A program made the position numbers and the translations under genes. From NCBI GenBank assembly GCA_016870535.1, contig VGBK01000012.1, forward strand, positions 1 through 32,566: a stretch of DNA of 32,566 nt, given 5' to 3'. The number at the start of each line of letters is the position of its first letter. Within the stretch, counting starts at the first letter, position 1. Positions 7,812 through 14,743 of the stretch are shown here, in pieces. The notes under the pieces were generated by a model, which worked only from the letters and a program-made list of their open reading frames with translations, had not been told where the DNA came from and did not search any database. Source of the stretch: Actinomycetota bacterium (lineage in GTDB: Bacteria; Actinomycetota; Acidimicrobiia; Spongiisociales; UBA11373).

Positions 7812-8822
7812 ATGGCGTCGGGCAAGATCACGATCTCCGAGGTGGCCCGCGAGGCCGGGGTCTCCATCGCCACCGTCTCCCGGGTGATGCAAGGTCGCCC
7901 CTCCGTCTCTCCCGATCTGGCCCGGCGCGTCCGGGAGGTGGCCCGCCATCTGGGCTACAGCCCCAGCCCGATGGCTCGCGGACTGGCAACGGGCTCCACC
8001 GGGATGGTGGGCATCCTGGTCCCGCAGTTGTCCAACCCGTACTTCCACGAACTCATCAAGGCAATTGGAGTTGGAGCCGACCACGACGGCTACCGCATGT
8101 TGGTTCTGGAGTCCGACGAGCGGGTGGCCGACGAGCCCGACCTGGCCGCCTCGCTCTACGCCCACGCCGACGGCGTGATCCTGTGCTCGCCGCGCATGGC
8201 CGACGACGACCTGGAACGCGTCACCTTGGGGCGGCCCCGCTTGCTCTGCGTGAATCGCATCGCCCGGGACGGGCAGCCCCCCGGGATCGCCTGCGACATG
8301 TTCTCGCCCATGCTGGACATCTGCCGGCTCCTGGCCACCCAGGGGCACCGCCGGGTGGTGTACTTTGCCGGGGCGCCCTACTCCTGGGTGAACGCCGAGC
8401 GGTGGCGGGCGGTGCAGCACTCCGCCGCCCTGGGCCTGGATCCCCTTCGGGTGCAGGCCGGGCCCTCCATCGACGCCGGCTACGCCGCCACCGATGCCGC
8501 CCTCGCCCTGTCCCCCACCGCGCTCATCGCGGCCAACGACCTGTGCGCCATCGGGGTGCTCACCCGGCTGCGCGAGGTGGGTCTCCAGGTGCCCCGCGAT
8601 GTCTCGCTGACCGGCTTCGACGACATCCCCTTCTCCCGCCACACCCTTCCGGCTCTGACCACCGCCCGCATCCCCCGTCTCGAGTTGGGCCGGCAGGTCT
8701 GGGCCATGATGCGTGCCGTCCTGGCCGACGAGGCTCCCCCCGCCCGGGTACTGGCCACCGCCGAGGTCGTGGTGCGCGACAGCACCGGGCCGGCGCCGGC
8801 CTCCGGGATCCGGTACCGGTAG
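7812..8822 (+). CDS. LacI-family transcriptional regulator
   Basis: The 336-residue length is normal for the family. The N-terminal helix-turn-helix (about 6-30, with EVAREAGVS and TVSRV) and the hinge helix (SPMARGLATG, about 56-65) bind operator DNA. The remainder is a periplasmic-binding-protein-like effector domain, with VGILVP beginning the first lobe and DDIPFSRHTLPALTT near the end. The start ATG 7812 has GGGAGGA at 7801-7807, five bases away. The next gene begins 38 bases downstream on the same strand, so the two are probably an operon and the regulator may respond to a metabolite of that enzyme's pathway. Effectors of this family are usually sugars or nucleosides, so the partner is unusual. 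A palindrome at 7661-7678 is a plausible autoregulatory site. Confidence 0.93.
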   Translation: MASGKITISEVAREAGVSIATVSRVMQGRPSVSPDLARRVREVARHLGYSPSPMARGLATGSTGMVGILVPQLSNPYFHELIKAIGVGADHDGYRMLVLESDERVADEPDLAASLYAHADGVILCSPRMADDDLERVTLGRPRLLCVNRIARDGQPPGIACDMFSPMLDICRLLATQGHRRVVYFAGAPYSWVNAERWRAVQHSAALGLDPLRVQAGPSIDAGYAATDAALALSPTALIAANDLCAIGVLTRLREVGLQVPRDVSLTGFDDIPFSRHTLPALTTARIPRLELGRQVWAMMRAVLADEAPPARVLATAEVVVRDSTGPAPASGIRYR

Positions 8823-8860
8823 GCTCCGGCCGATCGGACGGCATGCCGAGGGAGGGCAGC

Positions 8861-10333
8861 GTGGCGGCGAGCGACCGGAGCATCGGAGCGCCCATCCGCA
8901 GCAGCGAGGAGTACCTGGCCAGCCTGCGCGGCCGCCGTTTGACGGTCTACCTGTCCGGGAAGCGGGTCGAAGAGCCGGTGGACCATCCCGTGATCCGACC
9001 CTCCATCAACGCGGTAGCGGCCACCTACGACGCCGCCCCCGAGGACCTCGACCTGGCCACGGCGGAGTCGGGCCTCACCGGGGAACGGGTGAACCGCTTC
9101 CTGCACCTGGCGGGCAGCCCGGCCGACCTCGTGGCCCAGAGCCAGATGCAGCGGCGCCTGGGCCAACTCACCGGCACCTGTTTCCAACGGTGCGTGGGGA
9201 TGGATGCCATCAACGCCCTGTTCTCTCTGACCTTCGACGTCGACGCCGCCCGGGGGACGCCCTACCACACCCGGTTCGTCGCGTGGCTCGCCGCGGTGCA
9301 GAGGCAGAACCTGGTGGTGGGCGGAGCCATGACCGACGTCAAGGGCGACCGCAGCCAGAGCCCCGGGCAGCAGGCCGACCCCGATCTCTTCGTCCGGGTC
9401 GCGGAGCGGCGCCCCGACGGGGTCGTCCTGCGCGGGGCAAAAGCGCACCAGACCGGAGCGGTCAACTCCCACTGGCTCCTGGTCATGCCCGGGCTGCGCC
9501 TGCAACCGGAGGAGCACGACTACGCCGTGGCCTGCGCCGTCCCGGTGGCCGCCCCGGGCCTCACCTTCGTGCTCGGCCGCCAGTCGAGCGACTCGCGCAG
9601 CCTGGAGGGCGACCTCGATGTGGGCAACGCCCGCTTCGCCGGCCAGGAAGCCCTGGTGGTCTTCGACGACGTGTTCGTTCCCCACGAGCGCGTCTTCCTC
9701 GACGGGGAGACCGAGTTCGCCGCCGACCTGGTGGAGCGCTTCACCGCCTACCACCGCCGGTCCTATGTCTGCAAGGCGGGAGTAGGAGATGTGCTCATCG
9801 GAGCCGCCGCTCTCATCGCCGACTACCACGGGGTACCGGAGGCCTCGCACGTGCGGGACAAACTGGTCGAGATGGGTCACCTGAACGAGACCATCTACGC
9901 CACCGGGATCGCCGCCTCTCACCAGGGGCACCCCACCGCTGCCGGGAACTGGGAGCCGGATCACCTGCTGGCCAACGTGTGCAAGCAGCACGTGACCCGG
10001 TTCCCGTACGAGATCGCCCGCCTGGCGCAGGACCTGGCCGGTGGAGCAGTGGTCACCCTGCCCTCGGAGCAGGACCTCCACCACCCCGAGGTCGGGCCCC
10101 TGCTCGACAAGTACCTGCGGGGCCGTGCCGACGTCCCCACCGAGCACCGCTTCCGCGTGCTGCGCCTCATCGAGAACCTGACCCTGGGTCGCAACGCGGT
10201 GGGGTACCTGACCGAGTCGCTGCACGGCGCCGGATCGCCCCAGGCCCAGCGGGTAGTCATCCGGCGCCAGTTGGACCTGGAAGCCCGCAAGGCCCTGGCC
10301 CGCCGCCTGGCCGGGATACCGCCGGAGGGCTGA
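8861..10333 (+). CDS. abfD: 4-hydroxybutyryl-CoA dehydratase / vinylacetyl-CoA isomerase-like enzyme
   Basis: The protein has 490 residues, the normal length for AbfD, an FAD and [4Fe-4S] enzyme that dehydrates 4-hydroxybutyryl-CoA to crotonyl-CoA by a ketyl-radical route. It belongs to the HpaB flavin fold but resembles AbfD specifically: VDHPVIRPSINAVA near the start, CFQRCVGMDA (Cys107, Cys111), GAMTDVKGDR, KAHQTGAVNSH, GQEALVVFDDVF, YHRRSYVC (His298, Tyr302, Cys304), LLANVCKQHVTRFPYE and ESLHGAGSPQAQR. Cys107, Cys111, His298 and Cys304 match the known cluster ligands (Cys99, Cys103, His292, Cys299 of the Clostridium enzyme), except that the His-Cys interval is one residue shorter. The GTG start at 8861 has GGAGGG five bases upstream; an in-frame ATG at 8843 lacks a good site. 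The substrate could differ from that of AbfD, since no CoA-pathway partners lie nearby. Family assignment is strong, exact reaction moderate. Confidence 0.85.
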   Translation: MAASDRSIGAPIRSSEEYLASLRGRRLTVYLSGKRVEEPVDHPVIRPSINAVAATYDAAPEDLDLATAESGLTGERVNRFLHLAGSPADLVAQSQMQRRLGQLTGTCFQRCVGMDAINALFSLTFDVDAARGTPYHTRFVAWLAAVQRQNLVVGGAMTDVKGDRSQSPGQQADPDLFVRVAERRPDGVVLRGAKAHQTGAVNSHWLLVMPGLRLQPEEHDYAVACAVPVAAPGLTFVLGRQSSDSRSLEGDLDVGNARFAGQEALVVFDDVFVPHERVFLDGETEFAADLVERFTAYHRRSYVCKAGVGDVLIGAAALIADYHGVPEASHVRDKLVEMGHLNETIYATGIAASHQGHPTAAGNWEPDHLLANVCKQHVTRFPYEIARLAQDLAGGAVVTLPSEQDLHHPEVGPLLDKYLRGRADVPTEHRFRVLRLIENLTLGRNAVGYLTESLHGAGSPQAQRVVIRRQLDLEARKALARRLAGIPPEG

Positions 10334-10496
10334 GAGGCCGGTGCGCTGCTCCGGAGCGTGGCGCGGCGGGAGGGCGCCGCCGCAGGCGGTCGGAGCCGTC
10401 ACCCATGCGCAACCCTCGGCCGCTCAGGGGCCACGCCGCCGCTCACGGGGTGGGAGCACCCTGTCGGCCCATGGGGAAGCAGGCCGGCCTGCCCCA

Positions 10497-10516
10497 GCCC
10501 TCTCAGGGGAGAGGGC
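10497..10516. terminator. Candidate bidirectional terminator hairpin
   Basis: GCCCTCTC and GAGAGGGC form a perfect 8-bp stem around AGGG. It lies in the 246-bp spacer between the convergent abfD-like gene and the secreted-protein gene. There is no T run on either side, so factor-dependent or GC-rich termination would have to be assumed. Nothing else coding is seen in 10334-10579. Confidence 0.35.
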
Positions 10517-10579
10517 CGGCTCTTCCCCTCCGGCAGTCGGTCTCCCCTCTCGTGGTACCCGCCGCTACCGACGATCCGG

Positions 10580-11008
10580 CTACGGGTACTTGGCCTGCAA
10601 AGAGAGCTTCAGCGAACCCGTCTTGACGGTGTAGGTGTGCACCCGCAGCTCGCAGAAGTTGAACTTGCGGACGTCCAACTCGGTGATCGTCTTGGTGATC
10701 GGGGGCACCGCGGTGAAGGAGGCGCTCGCCGTCGTGTAATCCGAGCTGCCCTGGTTCCAGCAGGTGAGACTCCAGCTGCCGTACGTCTTGATCGGGTTGC
10801 TGGGCGCGGTGATGACGAACCGCAGCGCCTTCGGATTGAGCTTGGTGGTGCTCTGGATGGTAAGGCTGGGATTGCCGTACTTGTCGCGACCGACGGCGTT
10901 TCCGGTCCCGAACTGCTGCCAGTCCGTGAGCCCCACCGCCGCGCCCGACGACAGCAGCGCCAGCGTCAGGATGGCGCCCACGATCATCAGCCGACTCGAC
11001 CTTCGCAT
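10580..11008 (-). CDS. Secreted protein of unknown function
   Basis: The 142-residue protein has a clear Sec signal: basic MRRSSR, then a hydrophobic core (about 7-22) and a likely cleavage near residue 24-26. The mature part of about 115 residues is rich in Thr, Ser and Lys with alternating hydrophobic residues, suggesting a small beta-sandwich. Cys83 and Cys119 could form a disulfide. The ATG at 11008 is preceded by GGGGGTGAG. Codon use is less GC-biased than in its neighbours, with more AAG, TTG and ATC, which may reflect composition or transfer. It stands alone between convergent abfD and the tRNA. I do not recognise a family. Confidence 0.75.
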   Translation of the reverse strand: MRRSSRLMIVGAILTLALLSSGAAVGLTDWQQFGTGNAVGRDKYGNPSLTIQSTTKLNPKALRFVITAPSNPIKTYGSWSLTCWNQGSSDYTTASASFTAVPPITKTITELDVRKFNFCELRVHTYTVKTGSLKLSLQAKYP

Positions 11009-11055
11009 GACTCACCCCCGTCTTCCGATTCCCGCCCGAATGGGCGTCCTCTGTT

Positions 11056-11061
11056 ACCTTA
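11056..11061 (-). promoter_or_regulatory. Candidate -10 for the secreted-protein gene
   Basis: TAAGGT on the minus strand lies about 48 bases before the start codon, and a small hairpin (CGCCC GAAT GGGCG, 11033-11046) falls in the leader between them. The -35 is weak. The rest of the 11009-11247 spacer shows nothing coding. Confidence 0.28.
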
Positions 11062-11247
11062 CCTGGTGGCGATGGTGCGCGTCTGCCGGTCGTCCTCCGG
11101 CGACGACGTGCCACGGCGGCCAGGGCGATGGAAGACCCCTGACGTGCCGTTCTCTCAGCTCCTGTTCGGTGCGTCGAACACCGTTAGGCACCCCGATTGG
11201 CACCCTGAGGCGGCCGGCCCCCGTACCGTCGCTACCCCGGGAAGCAT

Positions 11248-11273
11248 GAAACCCCCGCCGGAGCAGGGGTTTC
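11248..11273 (-). terminator. Candidate terminator after tRNA-Ala
   Basis: GAAACCCC and GGGGTTTC pair perfectly over 8 bp around a 10-base loop. On the minus strand it begins seven bases past the last mature tRNA base (11280). No strong T tract follows. It probably ends the tRNA transcript. Confidence 0.5.
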
Positions 11274-11279
11274 GTAGGG

Positions 11280-11352
11280 TGGAGCTGAGGGGATTTGAAC
11301 CCCTGACCCCTTGCATGCCATGCAAGTGCTCTGCCAGCTGAGCTACAGCCCC
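11280..11352 (-). tRNA. tRNA-Ala (anticodon GGC)
   Basis: The minus strand folds into a complete cloverleaf of 73 bases: 7-bp acceptor (GGGGCTG with CAGCTCC, one G-U pair), D stem GCTC/GAGC, anticodon stem CTTGC/GCAAG around ATGGCAT with anticodon GGC, a five-base variable loop, and T stem AGGGG/CCCCT around TTCAAAT, then discriminator A. It reads GCC, a very frequent codon in this genome. The 3' CCA is not encoded (ACCC follows), so it must be added after transcription. Confidence 0.97.
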
Positions 11353-11365
11353 CAGACCGGCAGGC

Positions 11366-11374
11366 ATTGTATCA
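11366..11374 (-). promoter_or_regulatory. Extended -10 promoter of tRNA-Ala
   Basis: On the minus strand TGA is followed by TACAAT, five of six matches to TATAAT with an intact TG extension. It places transcription start only a few bases before the mature tRNA 5' end at 11352. The -35 position (about 11389-11394) is poor, as expected for an extended -10. Confidence 0.55.
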
Positions 11375-11410
11375 GTCGGTAGCCCCAGACCGCCCGGTCC
11401 CGGCGGCGGC

Positions 11411-11776
11411 TCAGGCCGGCGCTGCGGCCGGGTTGAAGTCGGTCCGCGGGGCATCTACCCACAGCCGCTCCAGGTCGTAGAAGCGGCGGGTGGGCTCGTC
11501 GAATAGGTGCACCACCACGTCCCCGTAGTCGAGCAGCACCCAGGTGGCATCATCGAGGCCCTCGCGCCGCAGGGGGCGCCGCCCGAGGTCGCGCAGGCGC
11601 TCCTCCACCACCTCAGCCAGCGTGGCCAGGTGCCGTCGCGAAGTCCCCGAGGCGATGACGAACACGTCGGTGATGACCAGCAGCGCCGACACGTCCAGGA
11701 GGACGATCCTCAGGCCCTTCTTGTCATCGATGGCGGCGGCCGCCGTCCGCGCTGCGGTCGTCGTTTCGGGATGCAG
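11411..11776 (-). CDS. rsfS: Ribosomal silencing factor RsfS
   Basis: RsfS binds L14 on the large subunit and blocks subunit joining in starvation. The core VSALLVITDVFVIASG, then LLDYGDVVVHLF and FYDLERLW, is diagnostic. The first ATG, GTG or TTG in frame is GTG 11692, which would give only 93 residues and cut the conserved first helix and strand. The in-frame codons upstream encode family-like residues (AAAAIDDKKGLRIVLLD) back to a TAG at 11780-11782, and no ATG, GTG or TTG occurs there. CTG at 11774-11776, with GGGGAGG (11785-11791) eight bases before it, would give 121 residues, the normal length. I therefore place the start at CTG, with moderate confidence. The preceding gene's stop is that same TAG, so translation is probably coupled. 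Confidence 0.88.
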   Translation of the reverse strand: MHPETTTAARTAAAAIDDKKGLRIVLLDVSALLVITDVFVIASGTSRRHLATLAEVVEERLRDLGRRPLRREGLDDATWVLLDYGDVVVHLFDEPTRRFYDLERLWVDAPRTDFNPAAAPA

Positions 11777-11779
11777 GGC

Positions 11780-12994
11780 CTACGCCTCCCCGGCCGGGAT
11801 GTCCAGGCCCACGATGATACTGACTTCCACCCCCGGGGAGGGAGAGGCCTCCTCGAGGTACACCGCTCCCACCCCCACGATGCCGGCCACCCGGCGGGCG
11901 GCCTCCTGGGCCTCCGTCCCGTGAGCGACGACCAGCGTCGCGGCGTAGTCGAAGCGGTCGGCGTTGTCGGTGCGCACCACGCGGAAGCCGCGCCGCACCA
12001 CCGCCTCCGCCACCACCCGGGTGGCGCCGATCCTCCCGTTCCCGTTGAGGACCTCGACGCGGGGGCGTTCCCCGGAGAGCAAGAGCAGGTGGCCCAGCCG
12101 GGCCGCCACGAACTCCGCCTCTGCCCGGGAGGAGAGGGCCAAGGCCTCGCCGGCGGGGGTGGCCACCCGCTCCACCGGCAGCGCTCCCAGCGCCAGGTCG
12201 CCGGCCCCGGCCACCGCCGAGAGGAGATCGGCCGTCTCTTGTCCCCCGACGGGCAGACGGGCCGCCAGACGGCCGGCCGCGGTCGGATCGGCCGCGACGG
12301 CGTCGAGGAGGGCGCGCCAGGCCGCGCCCTGCCGCTGCAGCCACTCGAAAGCGTCACCGGTGCCCGCGGTCACCAGGAGAGTCTCCAGGGTCGAAGGAGA
12401 GACCTGCTGCCGCCCGGCCCCCAGCACCTGGACCGGCCCCCCGCTCTCGATGGTGAACAGCGCCACCGGCAGGTCGAGGGTCAGCGGACCGCTCACCGCC
12501 CGGGCCAGGTCGCCGGCGACCAGTGGCAAGATGAAGTCGACCCGCACTCCCAGCGCGTTGGTGACGGTGAGGGCGGCCAGGCCGGGGCCCTCGAAGGCCA
12601 GGGAGTCGCCCAGGGTGAAGTCCCCGTAACCCGGAATCACGACGGCCAGCCCCGGCGGCAGCAGGGTGAGGCTGAGCGCCCCATCTGGCGAGGCGGCCGC
12701 CAGGGCGAAGGCACAAGCGCCCGGCTCCTCGCCCAGCACGACGAGAACCGACCGCGAGCCGGGGATCACGACCCGCTCCACGGTGTCACCTTCCGGGACG
12801 GTGGCGGCGAGAGCCCGCAGCCGCGTGGCCCAGCCTTCCACAGTCTCCGCGGCGACGAGCCACTTCGCCGCCGCCCACGAACCGGCCTCGCCGAGGGAGC
12901 GGCGCCCCGCCCACCCGCCGACGGCCAGTGCTCCGAGAGCGACCGCGGCCACCGCCCACCACCACCTTGCCCGGCGGCGACTACCCGGAGGCAT
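11780..12994 (-). CDS. LytR_C-domain membrane protein with degenerate LCP region
   Basis: This 404-residue protein has one N-terminal transmembrane helix (about 11-28), so most of it lies outside the membrane. Residues about 75-180 align in pattern with the LCP (LytR-CpsA-Psr) domain: IPGYG (120-124), GPGLAALTVTNALGVRVDF (136-154) and TLDLPV (172-177). The usual RSDT and PRDT motifs are replaced by ACAF (93-96) and LPPGL (112-116), so the Asp and Arg residues that bind pyrophosphate-lipid in LCP ligases are missing. The C-terminal LytR_C domain (about 312-398) begins VEVLNGNGRIGATRVVAE. It lies between nadD, which it overlaps by 14 nt, and rsfS, an arrangement I know from other actinobacteria. 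A non-enzymatic cell-envelope role is inferred. Confidence 0.8.
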   Translation of the reverse strand: MPPGSRRRARWWWAVAAVALGALAVGGWAGRRSLGEAGSWAAAKWLVAAETVEGWATRLRALAATVPEGDTVERVVIPGSRSVLVVLGEEPGACAFALAAASPDGALSLTLLPPGLAVVIPGYGDFTLGDSLAFEGPGLAALTVTNALGVRVDFILPLVAGDLARAVSGPLTLDLPVALFTIESGGPVQVLGAGRQQVSPSTLETLLVTAGTGDAFEWLQRQGAAWRALLDAVAADPTAAGRLAARLPVGGQETADLLSAVAGAGDLALGALPVERVATPAGEALALSSRAEAEFVAARLGHLLLLSGERPRVEVLNGNGRIGATRVVAEAVVRRGFRVVRTDNADRFDYAATLVVAHGTEAQEAARRVAGIVGVGAVYLEEASPSPGVEVSIIVGLDIPAGEA

Positions 12995-13565
12995 ACATCC
13001 CGTGCGAGTCGATGTAGGCCGCCACCGGGTCGGGCACCAGGAAACGCAGGCTGAGGCCGGCCCGCCGCCGGGCGCGCAGCAGGGTCCCGCTCAGTTCGAG
13101 CCGCGGCGTCTGCAGCCAGTGCACCGCCCCGGCCGCCGCCTCGACCGCCTCCCGGCTCGTCCCGGGACGCTCCATGACGGCCAGCCGCGCCCTCTCCATC
13201 ACGGCGTCGGGACGGTGCCAGGTGGGGATGCCGGCGGCGGCGTCGGCTCCCAGGATCAGCACCAGATCCTCATCGCGGGCGAACGTGGCCAGCGTGTCGA
13301 CGGTGTAGGTCCAGCCGTCTCGAGCCACCTCGCGGTCGTCGGCGGCGAAGTAGCCCACACCGGCAACCGCCAGCCGCGTCATCTCCCACCGGTGCTCGGG
13401 GGCGCTCACTCCCCGCCCCGCCTTCTGCCAGGGCCGGCCGGCCGGCAGGAAGGTGATCACATCCAGGCCCAACTCGCGATAGGCCGACTCGCCGGCCACC
13501 AGGTGGGCGAGGTGCGGGGGATCGAAGGTGCCGCCCAGGATGCCGCGGCGCACGAGAGGAAGCAT
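12981..13565 (-). CDS. nadD: Nicotinate-nucleotide adenylyltransferase
   Basis: NadD adenylylates nicotinate mononucleotide in NAD synthesis. The 194-residue product opens with RRGILGGTFDPPHLAHL, the nucleotidyltransferase HxxH signature (here H-L-A-H rather than H-x-G-H). It later has ILGADAAAGIPTW and ends with SGTLLRARR and LRFLVPDPVAAYI, all typical. Start choice is ATG 13565; a GTG at 13551-13553 begins directly at RRGILGG and is almost as good, and neither has a strong ribosome site. The 5' half lies wholly inside the reading frame of the upstream M23 gene. The stop overlaps the next gene's ATG by 14 nt, so nadD, the LytR_C gene and rsfS look like one operon. Confidence 0.93.
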   Translation of the reverse strand: MLPLVRRGILGGTFDPPHLAHLVAGESAYRELGLDVITFLPAGRPWQKAGRGVSAPEHRWEMTRLAVAGVGYFAADDREVARDGWTYTVDTLATFARDEDLVLILGADAAAGIPTWHRPDAVMERARLAVMERPGTSREAVEAAAGAVHWLQTPRLELSGTLLRARRRAGLSLRFLVPDPVAAYIDSHGMYASG

Positions 13566-14028
13566 AGGGCGACAGGGCCGGTGCGAGGCGCCCGGCGACC
13601 GCCGGGGGGCCCAGGCGGCACTCGAGCCAGCGCAGCGGGTCGGCGTACTGCTCCCCGATGCGCAGCGACAGGTGCAGCGCCTCGATCCCCCCATCGATGC
13701 CCGATGCCCCCACCGCCGTCCCGGCCACCAGAAACTGCCCCACGGCCACGCCCAGGGAGGAGAGATAGGAGTAGGAAGTGCGCACCTCCCCCCCGTGGTG
13801 CACCGTGACGCTCAGGCGCCCCGCCACCGGCCCGGCGAAGGTGACCACCCCGGCCGCCACCGCCGCCACGGGGGCGCCCGCCTCGGCCGCCAGGTCGACC
13901 CCCCAGTGGCCCGCGTACGGGCTCTGCGGGGCGAAAGTCCGGACGACAACGCCCGGCACGGGGCGGACCGGGGGGCAGGCCGCCGGAACCGGCCCGAGTA
14001 TCAGGGCGAGGGCGAGAACGTACAGCAT
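13270..14028 (-). CDS. M23-type peptidase-like secreted protein; 3' part overlaps nadD
   Basis: The N-terminus is a signal peptide (hydrophobic 2-16, Cys18). Residues about 24-138 form an M23/LytM domain. HWGVDLAAEAGAPVAAV supplies the HxxxD zinc ligands (His41, Asp45), and LHLSLRIG near 118-125 supplies a late His119. The first His of the usual HxH pair is Ala here, as in some actinobacterial M23 subfamilies, so catalysis is uncertain. After residue about 154 the frame runs on for 296 nt inside nadD in another frame before a stop at 13270. Those roughly 98 residues are Arg/Gly/Pro-rich and look like shadow translation. Either the protein really has this tail, or a frameshift or sequence error hides an earlier stop near 13570. 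The N-terminal call is firm; the end coordinate is not. Confidence 0.7.
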   Translation of the reverse strand: MLYVLALALILGPVPAACPPVRPVPGVVVRTFAPQSPYAGHWGVDLAAEAGAPVAAVAAGVVTFAGPVAGRLSVTVHHGGEVRTSYSYLSSLGVAVGQFLVAGTAVGASGIDGGIEALHLSLRIGEQYADPLRWLECRLGPPAVAGRLAPALSPYASSRAPRHPGRHLRSPAPRPPGGRRVGLSRVGPGCDHLPAGRPALAEGGAGSERPRAPVGDDAAGGCRCGLLRRRRPRGGSRRLDLHRRHAGHVRPR

Positions 14029-14131
14029 GTGTGAGCCCGCGCCCGCAGCACAACCTAGCGGGCCGGTGCGACCGGAACCAGGGAGGCATCCCCGGGGGGT
14101 CTGGCCTACGCCCGCTCGGGGTCGCCGCTTC

Positions 14132-14155
14132 CGGCCCGGCGGTCAGGCCGGGCCG
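14132..14155. terminator. Hairpin spanning the response-regulator stop codon
   Basis: CGGCCCGGC and GCCGGGCCG form a perfect 9-bp stem with a 6-base loop. The stop codon at 14143-14145 is inside the loop. It may terminate the regulator transcript or protect its 3' end; no T tract follows. Confidence 0.4.
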
Positions 14156-14532
14156 ACGCCGGCCTCGACCTCGCGGAGCAGGCCGAGGGCGAGGCGCCGC
14201 AGGTCGTCGGGCCGGAAGGGCTTGGTGATGAAGGCGTCGGCCCCGCCGCGCCCGGCACGCTCCCGGGTCTCTTCCTGCGAGTGGGCGGTGAGCACCAGAA
14301 CCTTCACCCGGCGGGTGCGCGGGTCGGCGCGCACGTGATCCAGCACCTCCCAGCCATCCATGTGCGGCAAGCCCACATCGAGGATCAGGAGGTCCGGCGG
14401 AGAGGCCAGGGCCGCCGCCAGTCCGGCCGGGCCGTCGGCGCGGGCCTCCACCTCCATCCCCGCCGGCCGCAGACAGACGGCGATGAGACGCTGGATGACC
14501 GCCGAATCCTCGACCACCAGCACCCGTTCCAC
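14143..14532 (-). CDS. Single-domain response regulator (CheY-like receiver)
   Basis: The product of about 129 residues is a receiver domain only, with no output domain. VLVVEDSAVIQRL provides the acidic pocket (Glu8, Asp9), LLILDVGLPHMDGW holds the phospho-acceptor Asp52, and Thr82 in VLTAHS and Lys104 in ITKPF complete the active site. All key residues are present. I prefer GTG 14532, seven bases after AGGAG; an in-frame GTG at 14577 would add 15 residues with a poor ribosome site. No histidine kinase lies nearby, so it is an orphan whose partner must be encoded elsewhere. It is divergent from the lipoprotein gene. Confidence 0.9.
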   Translation of the reverse strand: MERVLVVEDSAVIQRLIAVCLRPAGMEVEARADGPAGLAAALASPPDLLILDVGLPHMDGWEVLDHVRADPRTRRVKVLVLTAHSQEETRERAGRGGADAFITKPFRPDDLRRLALGLLREVEAGVGPA

Positions 14533-14716
14533 CGGCACGCTCCTGCTCTCCACACGAACGGCAACCCCGCCGTTCACCTAATCATCGTCAGGAGCGGTCG
14601 GCTGCTTGAGAGCGGAGCGCCCCCGCCCACGCCGCCACCCGGGGATTCGCCGGGACGAGCCTGCTGTCGGCCGCGAGTCCGTCGGCCCCGGCCCAAACCA
14701 GGCGCACGGACCGGGC

Positions 14717-14722
14717 TAAGGT
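14717..14722 (+). promoter_or_regulatory. Candidate -10 of the 14744 lipoprotein gene
   Basis: TAAGGT lies 11 bases before the ribosome site AAGGAGGG (14733-14740), implying a very short leader. The same TAAGGT hexamer is seen upstream of the secreted-protein gene (11056-11061, minus strand). The -35 is weak. Confidence 0.3.
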
Positions 14723-14743
14723 GCCGGCGACCAAGGAGGGCAT

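Noticed and set aside
4913-8860. Upstream extension of the abfD-like reading frame across leuS and lacI
   Set aside because: The frame is open by composition only. AbfD-family sequence starts near 8880 and a good ribosome site fixes GTG 8861.
8861-10333. Naming the enzyme 4-hydroxyphenylacetate 3-monooxygenase (HpaB)
   Set aside because: HpaB shares the fold but lacks the CFQRC and His...Cys cluster ligands, which are present here.
11248-11352. Integration site at the tRNA-Ala 3' end
   Set aside because: No second copy of the tRNA 3' segment, integrase or mobile cargo is seen nearby; the adjacent inverted repeat fits a terminator.
13457-14089. Alternative frames over the M23/nadD region as separate genes
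   Set aside because: They show no family motifs and only shadow the M23 and nadD frames.
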